DNA of 64,000 nt, taken from assembly GCA_019009955.1 (NCBI GenBank), contig CM032233.1, positions 122,349,001-122,413,000 on the forward strand, given 5' to 3'. Each line of letters starts with the position of its first letter. The first letter of the stretch is position 1. This stretch comes from Riptortus pedestris. Its lineage: Eukaryota; Arthropoda; Insecta; Hemiptera; Alydidae. Both the position numbers and the translations under genes were made by a program. The notes below the pieces were generated by a model, which worked only from the letters and a program-made list of their open reading frames with translations, did not search any database and was not told the origin of the DNA. Positions 12,569-23,470 of the stretch are shown piece by piece.

Positions 12569-12570
<2 letters not shown>
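12130..12570 (+). mobile_element. tRNA-derived SINE family B
   Basis: A tRNA-like head contains a near-perfect RNA polymerase III B box, GGTTCGATCCCCGCC (about 12212), with a possible A box about 60 bp upstream. The body (about 12376-12560) is shared in reverse with 56253-56530, 46680-46983 and 23270-23470. The shared core is, on the reverse strand, TTAACCAAGGAGGACCTGGA then ATGAGCTGTCTCCAGTAGAC. It ends at CCAACCGAAATTAATA before (TA)n. Multicopy status and internal promoter argue for a SINE rather than a functional tRNA gene. Confidence 0.65.
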
Positions 12571-12616
<46 letters not shown>

Positions 12617-12752
12617 TGTTGTTATTCTTTTTGGAGTTTTGGTCAATGTTAATGGAAAAATCTTAGTTTATGCCGATATTTCGAGAATCTTTATTTTCTC
12701 GTCTTCAGGGCTGTAAAATTACAGGTACTACTTTATAATATTGCACATTGTT
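12571..12752. repeat. (TA)n tract plus outer part of a dispersed hairpin repeat
   Basis: (TA)n at 12571-12614 is followed by sequence (12615-12752) found in reverse complement at 25265-25400, including TCAATGTTAATGG, CCGATATTTCGAGAAT and CTTCAGGGCTGTAAAA. On the minus strand this holds CTGAAGA, a 6-bp stem and CGAAAT, described in the findings. Confidence 0.7.
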
Positions 12753-13098
12753 ATTAAACTAGTGTGTAAAAGGGGTGTTTTTTCTATTACTACTTACCAA
12801 GACTAAAGGTACCTAAAACTATTACACATGACTATTGCACTTAGGACTAGGGTTACGGGTATAGTAACCTCCCTTGTTTTGTTTACACAGCAGGGTCACA
12901 GCCTTATGTTTTGTATGTCTATAGTATGTTGTCTTTGTTTGTTGAACATAAGGCTGTGCCCCTGCTGTGTAAACAAAGCAAGGGAGGTTACTATAACCCT
13001 AGTCCTAAGTGCAATAGCCATGTGTAATAGTTTTTAGGTATCTTTAGTCTTGGTAAATAATAATAGAAAAAAACACCCCTTTTACACACTAGTTTAAT
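12753..13098. mobile_element. Fold-back element with arms of about 155 bp
   Basis: 12753-12910 and 12944-13098 are inverted copies: ATTAAACTAGTGTGTAAAAG on the left and CTTTTACACACTAGTTTAAT on the right, and so on inward to GCCTTATGTT/AACATAAGGC around a 33-bp loop. Mismatches are few. A related but shorter copy lies at 25063-25400. No target duplication or transposase is identified. Confidence 0.75.
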
Positions 13099-13129
13099 AT
13101 ATAAATATGTGCGTGTTTGTGTATATATA

Positions 13130-13420
13130 AGGAAGAAAACAAAATAAAATTCATATAGCTGACTCGATATTCAAACTACAAGGTTGGTCATATTGCATAT
13201 TTGACCGCATTCATAATAACGGAGATATTTTGAATTGTTAATTCGTGCCTTGTCTAAAGCCTCCTTCACTCCTCGCGGTCCAACGTTAGACATTTATGAA
13301 CTTGATCTTCAGATAAAAAGCTTAAATATTGGGTTCGGAAAGAATTCAAGGTGAATTGTACCCCCAGACATATGGGTCATACGAACTACGTAACACGCAG
13401 CAAAGTCAAAGATCAAATAT
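13130..13420 (+). mobile_element. Degenerate HEL fragment
   Basis: ATTCATAATAACGGAGATATTTTG, CTTCACTCCTCGCGGTCCAA, GAACTTGATCTTC and AATATTGGGTTCGG align in order with the internal HEL sequence. Both termini are missing. Confidence 0.5.
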
Positions 13421-13804
13421 AGATTATCGTCTGATTTTTAACGATTTATCAGTGTCTTTTTAATTATTAAACTTATTTTAATTCAAGAGCAATTCCTTTT
13501 CCCATGTGATAATGGATTTAACCTTCTGACTGCAGTCCCCAAAAATGCTAACTAATCTCCGTCAACCCCCCTCGGTACTCCCTAAATATTCTCTTCCATC
13601 CAAAAACGAGGTTTATCATTCGACCAGGCAGAAACCGCAAACCGCAGGCTAATAGTAGCAAACGCTTATACAACGCTCAGAAATTGTGGTCATAAACAAA
13701 CAATAACGAAACAAAGGGAAGGGAAGACAAGGAAACACTCATCCCATAATCATATTAGCCGAATACATCATATTATTTTGTAATGTATCTGTAATCATTG
13801 CAGT
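13421..13804. other. Unassigned sequence
   Basis: Nothing recognised. There are no shared repeats and no supported coding frame. Confidence 0.4.
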
Positions 13805-14800
13805 ACGTAATACCTGCATTTTGTGGCTTTGGTGTCCGTTTGTTTGTTTCTTTCTTTGTTACCTTTTCACGCCCAAACTACAGAACCGAAATTGATGAAG
13901 CTTGTTACATATATTACTACTAACCTAATTAAGACTATAAGCTATACTAAAATTCTCAGAGGCGAAAAGGAGTGGGAGTTATAAGAGTGTCCTGAAATGA
14001 AAAATTGCAATATTTCGTTTCCTATTGGTTTTTCGTCCGAAATTCATATAACAAAAGTTGTTTATTTTGTTATTTGAAGAAACTTTTGTCGTATACCGAA
14101 GTATAAATGAGATATACGCTAAAAGCTCTAGTGGGAGTCAACAATTTTACTAGGCACAAAAGATAGAACCAAACTAAACAAAATTCGGTATGTAAAAACA
14201 TTAACTCCCCCATGATTATAAAATGTACCAACATTGCTAGGAACTAGCAGGAGTGAGGTTTATAGAGAAAGCTAGAAATGAAAAAGTCCGTCACGCAGGG
14301 GCCGCGCAAACTAAGCAGATTTCCCACGTGAAGTTATACAATAGAGAAATATCCATTCGAGAGCCAAGCAGTTACGGAAACGGCCGAACTAGCTTTTGGC
14401 TGGAAACTCACTCGTGCGTTACCGCCCACATTTAATAAAAATGCAAATATCTCGGTTAATGTTCAATATAGAGAATAAATGAATAGAACAATATTTATAA
14501 TAAATTTAATTTGCAATAAGATTGGTTCTATACAAGTTTTTGATCTAACGTATGGTAACGGAGATATTTCGAATTTTCGAAAATCCCCCCTCTAAATCCC
14601 CCTCCTTAGGGGAAATCTGCTAAAATCGGGATATTTCGGTTCCTATTGGTTTTTCTGCAAAGAAGCATATAACAAAAGATTTTTATTTTGTTATTAAAAG
14701 TAACTCTTGTTATATACACTTTTGTCGTATACCGAGTTATAAACAAGATATACGCTAAAACCTATAGTGGGAGTCAACAATTTTATTAGTACTAATTTAA
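13805..14800 (-). repeat. Dispersed repeat family B, minus strand, split by a HEL insertion
   Basis: 13805-14286 and 14624-14800 are consecutive pieces of family B in reverse orientation (GTCCGTTTGTTTGTT..., AACAAAAGTTGTTTATTTTG, GATATACGCTAAAA, GGGAGTCAACAATTTTA). The HEL copy at 14287-14623 inserted between them. AACAAAAG...TTTTGTTATT recurs on both sides because the family has internal 300-bp repeats. Confidence 0.6.
14287..14623 (+). mobile_element. HEL deletion derivative without microsatellite (337 bp)
   Basis: It starts with TCCGTCACGCAGGGGCCGCG and runs normally to the C-rich segment, then jumps directly to TTAGGGGAAATCTGCTAA. It lacks the (TA)n and the 3' module. Both ends are recognisable, so it could have been mobilised as an even smaller derivative. 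It sits inside a family B repeat. Confidence 0.7.
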
Positions 14801-15490
14801 GTGTTTTTAAAATAGGCATACTATAACAATGATGTTATGTTTTTAGAGTTATATTTAAGCATTTCTATGGTGTTTTATTTAGAATAACTCATGTTGCTAT
14901 AATTTAAACCAAATAATTGAGCGGAACTTGTAAGAAGATAACACAGTCTGCTCCTGTCAGGCCGCCTTTCATCCGGCCGACTTGTTCGAAAAGGTAGTGT
15001 CGGGAAAAGGTAGTTGATGCTTAATGTTTGAGAGTAATGATGGTTTTTGTTTTAAATTACAGCTAAAAGTTTAATCCAGTAGAGCGTATATACTCATTAC
15101 ACTTTGTATAATAATGACTTTTGCAATATTTATTATTTGCTCTTTTAGTAATTTTATGTTCTCCACCAGAAATATTTCGTTAAATATCACGTACTATTTA
15201 AACAAAACAATGTTAAAGGGGATTGAATGTGCTGGGGAGGTGCGCCCAATTACGTCTACAAATTATTAACATTGATCCGATAATGTTACGCGTAACATAA
15301 GTAAGTACAATTTTGAATAAAACATTTTCTTCTTCAGTTATACATTTTTAATAATGGTAATTAAATACATAAAATAGATAAAATCGTTGTGCTTGAGCCC
15401 ACTTTTTGGGGAAATCAATTTGTATTTTTGCATAGTTCATAATAAGCAATGCTATGCTAATTATGAATTGTATGACCTATGATACTAGAA
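14801..15490. other. Unassigned AT-rich sequence
   Basis: No shared repeat, structural RNA or protein motif recognised. Confidence 0.4.
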
Positions 15491-15493
15491 TGA

Positions 15494-16005
15494 TTGCTTG
15501 GAGAGAGAAAAAGAGACGTCCGATTCTTCACAATTTTTTATTTCAGCGCTAAGCGCTTTCGTAGACTATTGCCTCCATCTTCAGAGCAACTTGCATGCGC
15601 TCATTGGGAAAGTCAGCAAGCACACCACCTTCTTCTTACAAGTCCACCTAAGCTGGCCTATCAGATGTCACTAATATGACGGGACACACAGTTTTTCATC
15701 ATCACCAAACCAGTGTTTAAAACATTGTCTCTGGCAAGATCCATAAAGCTTACAGAGAGCTAGTCCGAAGACTTAATCCACTCCGACGATACCGAAGACA
15801 GCAAGATAGGATTAGTCAAGGAGGTAACAATGACTAGCCATCAGTTATGAAAAAAAAAAAAGGAGTCGCTTGCTGTCTTTCACCCAATGACCGCATGCAA
15901 GTAGCTCTGAACGATGTAAACAGAGGCGACAATAGATCTTCGATGACGCATAAGCGCTGAAAAAAAAATTTGTGAAGAATTGGGCGTCTCTTCTTTCTAT
16001 CTCGC
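15494..16005. repeat. Imperfect inverted pair with arms of about 115 bp
   Basis: The left arm 15494-15610 (GACGTCCGATTCTTCACAAT, AGCGCT, GCATGCGCTCATTGGG) is repeated in inverted and diverged form at 15875-16005 (CCCAATGACCGCATGCAAG ... GAATTGGGCGTCTC). The two arms enclose about 260 bp of unassigned sequence. On the minus strand the left arm contains CTGAAGA...CGAAAGC. The element class is unknown. Penelope-like terminal repeats are one possibility. Confidence 0.5.
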
Positions 16006-16199
16006 AAGAACATAAATATTCCTTCACTTCCAACAAACACTGCCGTGGAAAAGAAAACGGGAAGAACGAACTGTGCTTATTCAAGACAATGTTTGATATT
16101 GTAAAGAGTGGCGACGGTATTGAACAAGAACTCATTTTTTTTTTTTCCCTTTTTTTTATATTCTTAAGACTACAAAACTTTTATAATTCTTCACTATAT
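16006..16199. other. Unassigned sequence
   Basis: No recognisable features. A poly-T run lies at 16134-16156. Confidence 0.4.
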
Positions 16200-16345
16200 T
16201 ACTAGGATAAATAGTAATCCAAAGACTTGAAACGGGAAGCGTAAAAATATTGTGCATAGTAAAGCCAAAAGAAATTACCATCATTATTCAGTCTCCCCGA
16301 ACACCACCGTTACGATTTACCGAGCGAAGCCGGGTACCTAAGCTA
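16200..16345 (-). repeat. Dispersed repeat family B, start only
   Basis: The reverse complement begins TAGCTTAGGTACCCGGCTTC and continues through CAATATTTTTACGC, matching the first 110 bp of the copy at 53344. Confidence 0.6.
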
Positions 16346-16377
16346 TATGTGTGTGTGTGTATATATATATATCTTAT

Positions 16378-16955
16378 CGTCAGCAAACTCAATATATCGC
16401 GTTTTATATAAAACAGAAAGATCAAATTCCGTTAACGGCTGAAAATCACAAACCAGTGGGACGGGGGAAGGGCTTTAGGAGGCGGAGAATCCCGAAAATT
16501 CAAAATATCTCTGTTCTTATATGTTGGATAGAAGCATTGTATATAGGCAAATTTATTGTAAATTTAATTGCCTATGAATGTTATTCCATACATATCTTCT
16601 GTAACACGAATATCAACTGAGAATATTTAGGCAAATTAGTTTTCCAGACCCTTCCATAAACACTCCAACTCCTCACTCATGGTCATATTAGCAATAAGCT
16701 GTTCATTAATCACATACAAACACTTTATTCATAGCTTATATACCAAATAATTTTTACAGTGGACCATTATTGTGCGAGATACATTCACATTCCATGTGCG
16801 ATGACGTCATTACTTATGATTGATTCTATGTTTTAACCCGAAAATATTTATTTGATCTATACCATACATGATATATACTGTTTTCTATAAACACTAAAGA
16901 TCATATTTGTTAGTGGCTAAAGTTCGGACCTGGAATAGGAGGAATTCAGTGGAGT
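16378..16955 (-). mobile_element. HEL subfamily 2 fragment, minus strand
   Basis: Internal landmarks AAAGATCAAATTCCGTTAACG, CAAAATATCTC, CTCCTCACTCATGGTCATATTAG and CAATAAGCTGTT appear in the expected reverse order. The 16750-16950 part is shared with 7870-8050. Both termini are lacking. Confidence 0.55.
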
Positions 16956-16998
16956 TTTCAGCCGTTCGTAACCCCCCCCCCCCCTCTACTCATTGGTT

Positions 16999-17718
16999 TT
17001 AGCAGATTTCCCTTAGGGGAAATCAGCTATTGAGGTTGTACTCATGACGGAATTTTCGAAATTTTTCTTCAAAATGCGCCATCGATCCTACCTAGTAAGA
17101 TGACGAAAATGCAGGTCCCTACAAAACAAGTATATATATATAAATATAATATATATATAATTATACATATATTATATATATATACTAAGATCTACCTAAT
17201 CTCTATATATTTTGTCTCTGTGTCACCGCTCTAGCGGGTCGCAATTTTTTGTCTGATCGTTACCAAACTCGATATTTAGTCGTTTTATGTAAAAAACGAA
17301 AGATCAAGTTCGATTAATAACGGCTGAAATCGGACCAGTGGGAGGAGGGGGGGGGTTTAGAGGGGAGAATTTTTGAAAATTCGAAATAATGCTCCGTTAT
17401 TAATGCGTCGGATCAAAAAAATTGTGTAGAATCAATCTTATTTGACATTAAATTTACTATAAATATGGTTTTATACATTTATTCTCTATCTTGAATATTA
17501 ACCGAGATATTTGCATTTGTATTCTGTGTGTGGTCGGCAAAAGTGGGTTATATTCGTAAGTTTCCGCCGAAAGCTAGTTTGGTCGTTTCCGTAACTGTTC
17601 GTCCATTGTGAATTGGTTTAGACACTCGTTACTACTACTGTTATTATTAGGCAGATTTCTCTATTGTAAAACTTCACGTGGGAAATCTGCTTAGTTTACG
17701 CAGCCCCTGCGTGACGGA
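16999..17718 (-). mobile_element. HEL copy, near complete, minus strand
   Basis: It reads TTAGCAGATTTCCCTTAGGG at the 3' terminus (16999) and GGGAAATCTGCTTAGTTTACG, then CCCCTGCGTGACGGA at the 5' terminus (17718). The microsatellite is short and disordered (17130-17185). The sequence just outside its 5' end (17719-17783) is shared with the copy at 20975-21441. Confidence 0.8.
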
Positions 17719-18233
17719 CTTATTCACTAATAGAGATTGCTATTATGGAAGAAATTAGGTTTTTCTAGGTTTCTCAGATTCCATTGTCTGCGTCCACTGA
17801 CCTGTTTAAGGTAATCACAAGCAATAATGTTAACATTCATGATTTGTTTGTAAACTATCTATGGTAAGAATGTCTCACGTTGAACTAGTTTCTGTGAATA
17901 CTTGGAAACAACTGTTAATTATAACTTGTCAGCCACTCCTTGCAATCAATGTTTAGATAGAAAAACAAACAATTTTTGCTAAGTGTTTCATCATTATTCC
18001 ACGTCTATTTATAATCAGGATTTATAGAAAATTCCTAAACAAAGTTGGGGTGGCGTAATACCAAATGAATATCAAGAATTGCTCTATTCTATTATAAATG
18101 ATACACCTGTAAATATACTGAGTAGAATTGTAGACATTAACCACTCTAATTAAACTGACGTGTTACGTTGAAGGGGAATAAATAGTAGAACTTAGTGAAT
18201 CTGGGCTTTCCTTCATTTGACAAGAATCCCTAA

Positions 18234-18236
<3 letters not shown>
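17719..18236. other. Unassigned sequence, first 65 bp shared with 21442-21507
   Basis: ATTCACTAATAGAGATTG[C/A]TATTATGG and the following AGGTTT[T/C]TCTAGGTTTCTC occur at both places, each time directly beyond a HEL 5' end. The remainder has no recognised feature. Confidence 0.6.

Positions 18237-18287
<51 letters not shown>
18237..18287. repeat. (TA)n microsatellite
   Basis: Uninterrupted TA tract followed by a GA-rich stretch. Not inside a recognised HEL copy. Confidence 0.95.
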
Positions 18288-18289
<2 letters not shown>

Positions 18290-18535
18290 AGATAGAGAAT
18301 GAGAGAGATTTAAAGGAATAGCGTTTTAAAAAATTTACTCTTAGAAAAATCTGCATCTGAGGTCTCAAGAATTTTTGTTAATCGATTCGTATAAAACATA
18401 ATTGAGCAAATTCAGTGAAGTCCAAATTCGGGCATAAAGAACTGTGGCCGTACTGGGTCAAAAGCCAAAAATTGTTTTCCTTCTTTCAAGTATGCTATTT
18501 ATTTTCATCCCCAGCGTGTATATCTACGTTACTGT

Positions 18536-19138
18536 AAGGTGGATCAAAAGTGCGTATAGAATCAATCATATTTCAGATTAAATGTACTATAAATAATGTT
18601 ATACGTTTATTCTCTATTTTCAATCTTAACCGAGATATTTGCATTATTCAGTTTTCTACCTCCAGTAAACCCCCACTTCTACTCGTGTTAAAATAAACAA
18701 TACTCTGTTATATAATAAACCACATTATTCCAAGCTTAAGCCCCAAATATTGTTTTCCAGAGATCTTTATTATACGGGGATACATGGAAATTGTTCTTGT
18801 GCCCCCCTTCCCTCTTAAATTCTCGGACTACTAAAATTTCATTGATTGAGATAAAAATTATTCTGATTCTTTATAAATTAGAGAACTAGATATAGTAACT
18901 TGTTTTGAATAAAAATAATAGGTTATATACTTATATGTTTCAGTTATTGTTTTTCTTTCTGGTGAGCCGTTGTTTACATTTGAGACGCTTCCTTCGGGGA
19001 GTAGAAAGATTTCTTATTACCGTTTCTATTTATTTACTAAATATTCACGTAGTGTTGTGTTAGCAGTAAGTAGGTTTATCTATTATTTAACTTCACGCGG
19101 GAGATCTGCTTAGTTTACGCAGCCCATGCGTGACTGAC
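18536..19138 (-). mobile_element. HEL copy, long-5' subfamily, minus strand, 3' part missing
   Basis: It contains GTAAACCCCCACTTCTACTC, the segment GTTTACATTTGAGACGCTTCC shared with 22361-23256 and 61672-62388, and the 5' end GATCTGCTTAGTTTACGCAG with GCGTGACTGA. It abuts the next HEL copy with no spacer beyond TT. Confidence 0.7.
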
Positions 19139-19140
19139 TT

Positions 19141-19268
19141 TTAGCAGATTTCCCTTAAGGTAAATCAGCTATTGAGGTTGTACTCATGACGGAATTTTCG
19201 AAATTTTTCTTCAAATGTCCATCGATCCTACCCAGGAGATGACGAAAATGATGTCCGTTCAAAACTGT

Positions 19269-19334
<66 letters not shown>

Positions 19335-19872
19335 CTGTTACCGCTCTAGCGGTCGCAATTTTTGTTTGATCGTTACCAAACTCGATATTTAGTCGTTTTA
19401 TGTAAAAAGAAAGATCAAGTTCGTTAACGGCTGAAATCGGACCAGTGGGAGGGGGGTTTAGAGGGAGGATTTTCGAAAATTTGAAATATCTCCGTTACTA
19501 TACGTCGGACCAAAAATTTGTACGAAATCAATCTTATTGCAAATTAAATTTACTATAAATATTGTTATATACATTTATTCTCTATCTTGAATAGTAACCG
19601 AGATATTTGCATTTGTATTCTGCGTGTGGTCACCAGTAGGCTATGTTCGGACTTTCCGCCGAGAGCTCTGGCGGCCGTTTCCATAACTATTCGTCCCTCG
19701 TGAATAGGTTTAGAGGTTAGGTTAACTGTTTTTTGGGCTAGAAACTACTGGGTTATTACGCCCTAAATAATGTTTTAGGTTTAGAGGTTTCTTACTACTG
19801 CAGTTGTTATTAGGCAGATTTCTCTATTGTAAAACTTCACGTGGGAAATCTGCTTAGTTTACGCAGCCCCTG
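19141..19872 (-). mobile_element. HEL copy, near complete, minus strand, head-to-tail with the previous copy
   Basis: The 3' terminus TTAGCAGATTTCCCTTAAGG lies at 19141, followed by (TA)n 19270-19330 and the full internal sequence. The 5' terminus stops at TTTACGCAGCCCCTG, short of the last bases. Direct abutment of two copies in the same orientation is a known outcome of rolling-circle transposition. Confidence 0.8.
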
Positions 19873-20306
19873 TTTTCACTTGTTTTGGGTCCCATTCTAG
19901 AGGTTAATTAATGGGAGTCAAGGGGCGGGGGAGAATTGGTTACTGTTCGCTGGTAAGAAGGACTTTGCCTAGGTGCAAGGTGACTAGTGAGCTATTACTG
20001 TAGCCAGCAGTGGGAGTAGTGCAGAGAATAGACTTATCGACTGAATGTCGTCACCCTTGACATAGGCAAGCCCTTTGATAGTCCGGCATGACACATTGAC
20101 GCCTACCTGTTGGATTTGTCTACTAGGTTCTGGGATGTAGTGGCTGGCTTTGTTCCAGAGCTGAGCCTATCCTAGGCAGAGGGCCTAGTAGCCTGCGATT
20201 AAACCAAGTTACCTGAGAAGCAATGCTCCTTCCAATTTTTCATCTCCTTACAAGCCCACGGTCTACATATTCCTTTACTTCAAATTACTCAAGTTCAAAA
20301 AAAAAG
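19873..20306. other. Unassigned, GC-richer sequence
   Basis: Shows no shared repeat in the window and no open frame of note. It contains a short inverted motif, TGCCTAGGTGC and GCCTATCCTAGGCA. Confidence 0.35.
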
Positions 20307-20739
20307 TTCGTCACGCAGGGGCTGCGTAAACTAAGCAGATTTCCCACGTGAAGTTATACAATAGAGAAATCTCCATACGAGAGCCGAACAGTTGCGGCAA
20401 AGGGCTGACTAGCTTTTGGCGGGAAACACGTTCGTAATCCGTTGTCGGCCCAAATTTAATAAAAATGCAAATATCTCGGGTAATATTCAAGATAGAGAAT
20501 AAATGTATAGAACAATATTTATAGTAAATTTAATTTGCAATAAGGTTGGTTCTATACAAGTTTCCAATCCGACTTACTATAGGAGATATTTTGAATTTTC
20601 GAAAATCCTCCCCTCTAAACCCCCCCCTCCCCCTCGATTTCAGCCATTAACGAACCTGATCTGTCTTTTTGCATAAAACGTATACATATCGAGTTTGGTA
20701 ACTATCAAACAAAAATTGCGACCGCTTGAGCGTTAACAG

Positions 20740-20804
<65 letters not shown>

Positions 20805-20929
20805 GTTTTGAACGGACCTCATTTTCGTCATCTCCTGGGTAGAATCGATGGACATTTGAAGAAAATTTTCAAAAATCGCGTCATGATTACGACCTCAATA
20901 GCTGATTTTCCTTAAGGGAAATCTGCTAA
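20307..20929 (+). mobile_element. HEL copy, complete
   Basis: 5' end TTCGTCACGCAGGGGCTGCG, then AGCAGATTTCCC, C-rich segment, (TA)n at 20745-20800, GGACCTCATTTTCGTCATC, and a terminal hairpin ending in CTGCTAA. This is one of the best preserved microsatellite-bearing copies. Confidence 0.85.
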
Positions 20930-20974
20930 AAGAAGCTAACAAATTCTTACTTGGGACTAGTACCAATAATGTTT

Positions 20975-21441
20975 CACCAGATTTCCCTTAAGGGTCGTAA
21001 TTTTTGTTAAAGGCTGAAATCGGACCAGTGGGAGGGGTGTTAAGAGAAGGGATTTTCGAAAATTCAAGATATCTCCTTTACTATTTGTCGGATTGGAAGC
21101 TTGTATAGAACCAATCTTATTGCAAATTAAATTTACTATAAATATTGTTATATACGTTTATTCTCTATCTTGAATATTAACCGAGATATTTGTATTTTTA
21201 TTAAGTGTGTGCAGATAACGGACGAGATGAGATCAGCTGATGTCGGTTATATTCGTGAGTTTCCTCCGAAAGTTAGTTCCGCCGGTTCCGTAACTGTTCG
21301 GTTCTCGTAAAACAGGTTTATAGACTCGTTACTACTACTGTTACAAGTGTGCAGATTATCTATTGTAAAACTTGACGTGGGAAATCTGCTTACTTTAAAC
21401 AGCCCCTGCGCCCCACGTTTACACAGTCCCTGCGTGACGGA
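20975..21441 (-). mobile_element. HEL copy, minus strand, microsatellite and 3' module deleted
   Basis: CCAGATTTCCCTTAAGGGTCG joins the 3' hairpin directly to GTAATTTTTGTTAAAGG. The internal sequence is normal, and the 5' end is duplicated in part (CAGCCCCTGCGCCCCACG then CAGTCCCTGCGTGACGGA). The 65 bp beyond its 5' end are shared with 17719-17783. Confidence 0.75.
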
Positions 21442-21570
21442 AGTTTTCACTAATAGAGATTGATATTATGGAAGAAATTAGGTTTTCCTAGGTTTCTCAG
21501 ATTTATTTTATTTATTTTTCAATTAATAACTTTTCATTTAACCTCGGCCAATATACACCTAAAATTAAAT

Positions 21571-21685
<115 letters not shown>

Positions 21686-22157
21686 CTTTATCCGCCCTAG
21701 TGGTCGCAATTTTTGTCTTATCGTTATCAAACTCGGTATATAAGCATTTTACGTAAAAAGAAAGATGAAGTTCGTTAACGGCTGAAATCGGACATGTGGA
21801 AGGGGGGGGGGTTAGAGGGGTAACTTTGAAAATTCGAAATATCTCCGTTATTATGTGTTGGATCGAAAAATTATATAGAATCAATCTTATAGAAAATGTA
21901 ATAATCTATAAATGTTTTTATATACATTTTTCCCTATATTAAATATTAACCGAGATTTTTACATATTTCAGTTTTTGGCTATCAATAAGCCCCCACTCCT
22001 ACTGTTTTCATATTAGCAATAAACTGCCATATAATGAACCTTTTTATTTGATGCCTAAATACTAGATATTGTTCTCATTAAACTTAAACTTTATGAGATA
22101 AATGTAAATACGTGACGCAAGTGGGAAATCTGCTTAGTTAACGCAGCCCCTGCTTGA
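21686..22157 (-). mobile_element. HEL subfamily 2, minus strand, 3' end missing
   Basis: It runs from CCGCCCTAGTGGTCGCAATT through AACGGCTGAAATCGGAC and GCCCCCACTCCTACTG to the 5' end GGAAATCTGCTTAGTTAACG with CAGCCCCTGC. The 5' segment upstream of the sub-terminal repeat reads CGTGACGCAAGTGGG, characteristic of this subfamily. Confidence 0.7.
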
Positions 22158-22360
22158 CGACTTTCATATACATTGGCCTGGATACTAATGTCGTTGTAAT
22201 AATATTTTGGTCTCTTATTAAGAATCCCTTGGAAGCTATAGTTTAAATTTAGCCTGTTCACTAGAAATGTTGTGATATATTTTTTTTTTCGCTTGGTATA
22301 TAGACTTTTGAGATCTGTATCCGCCTTCGAGTGAGACTCGAGGGATTCTGGATCAACGTT
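22158..22360. other. Unassigned sequence
   Basis: No recognised feature. A small palindrome, CCTTCGAGTGAGACTCGAGG, lies near 22324. Confidence 0.35.
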
Positions 22361-22541
22361 TTAGCAGATTTCCCTTAAAAGAAATCAGCTATTGAGGCCG
22401 TACTAATGACGGAATTTTCGAAATTTTTCTTCAAATGTCCATTGATCCTACCTAGTAGATGACGAAAATGAGTTCCGTTCAAAACTGTATATATATATCA
22501 ATAGCTCAATAGCTGATTTTTCTTCAGCTCCGTTCAAAATG

Positions 22542-22611
<70 letters not shown>

Positions 22612-23256
22612 CTGTTACCACTCTAGTGGTCGCAATGTTTGTTAGATCGTTACCCAACTCGATATTTAGTCGTTTTATGTAAAAAAAAAAAAAAAAAAGA
22701 TCAAGTTTGTTAACGGCTGAAAACGGACCAAGTAGAGGGGGCGGGGGGTTTAGAGGGGGAGAATTTTGAAAATTCGAAATATCTCCTTTACTATTTTTCA
22801 TTTTTCAGTTTTGAGCCTGCAGTAAACCCCCACTTCTACTAGTTCAAATATTGTTTTCAATGAACTTTTACTTTGTTAGATGTATGCAAATACGTTCTGT
22901 TGACCTCCCCCCCTTTGGATTACTAAAATTTGAGTGATTGAGATAAAACTGATTCTGATTCATTACAAATTTTAAGCTTTAGTAAATTGTTTCTAATAAA
23001 AAAATTATATAATAAATAAATTAATACTTTATATTCAGATATATTTCATTAATTGTTGGTCTTTCCGGTCTATCTATGCAGCACTACAGGGTTGGCTAGC
23101 CTGTTTGTATACAATTCATCCGCTTTCCGTTTTAGAGATTATGAATATTGTACACTTACTGAGCATTTACGGTAGTGTTACCTGTGTGTATATTTATCTA
23201 TTGTAAACCTCCGCGTGGGAAATCTGCTTACTTTACGCAGCCCCAGCGTAACGGGC
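22361..23256 (-). mobile_element. HEL copy, long-5' subfamily, minus strand
   Basis: TTAGCAGATTTCCCTTAAAA at the 3' end, a short internal duplication of the 3' motif (22498-22545), (TA)n 22550-22607, a poly-A run, the usual internal part, the subfamily segment with GTAAACCCCCACTTCTACT and ACAATTCATCCGCTTTCCG, and the 5' end GGAAATCTGCTTACTTTACG. It is related to the copies at 18536 and 61672. Confidence 0.75.
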
Positions 23257-23269
23257 TTTTTATGTAGAG

Positions 23270-23470
23270 AGTGATCAACTCAAAGTACAAACTCTTTAAC
23301 CAAAGATAACTTGGAATGATTTGTCCCAGGAAACGCATTCTACTCGGGAGGTCGTCGCCCGTTCACCCTTGCAGCCTGCATATGGACGAGATCTAAGAGA
23401 GTCTTATCCTTAGTCGTCCAGGGGGTCCTAAACCCGCACTGCCATCACCACCCTGATATGATAATCTCAT
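23270..23470 (-). mobile_element. SINE family B fragment, diverged
   Basis: TTAACCAAAGATAACTTGGA followed by ATGATTTGTCCCAG, then GGACGAGATCTAAGAGAGTC, aligns with the bodies at 46790-46980 and 56370-56500. No tRNA-like head is recognisable. Confidence 0.5.
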
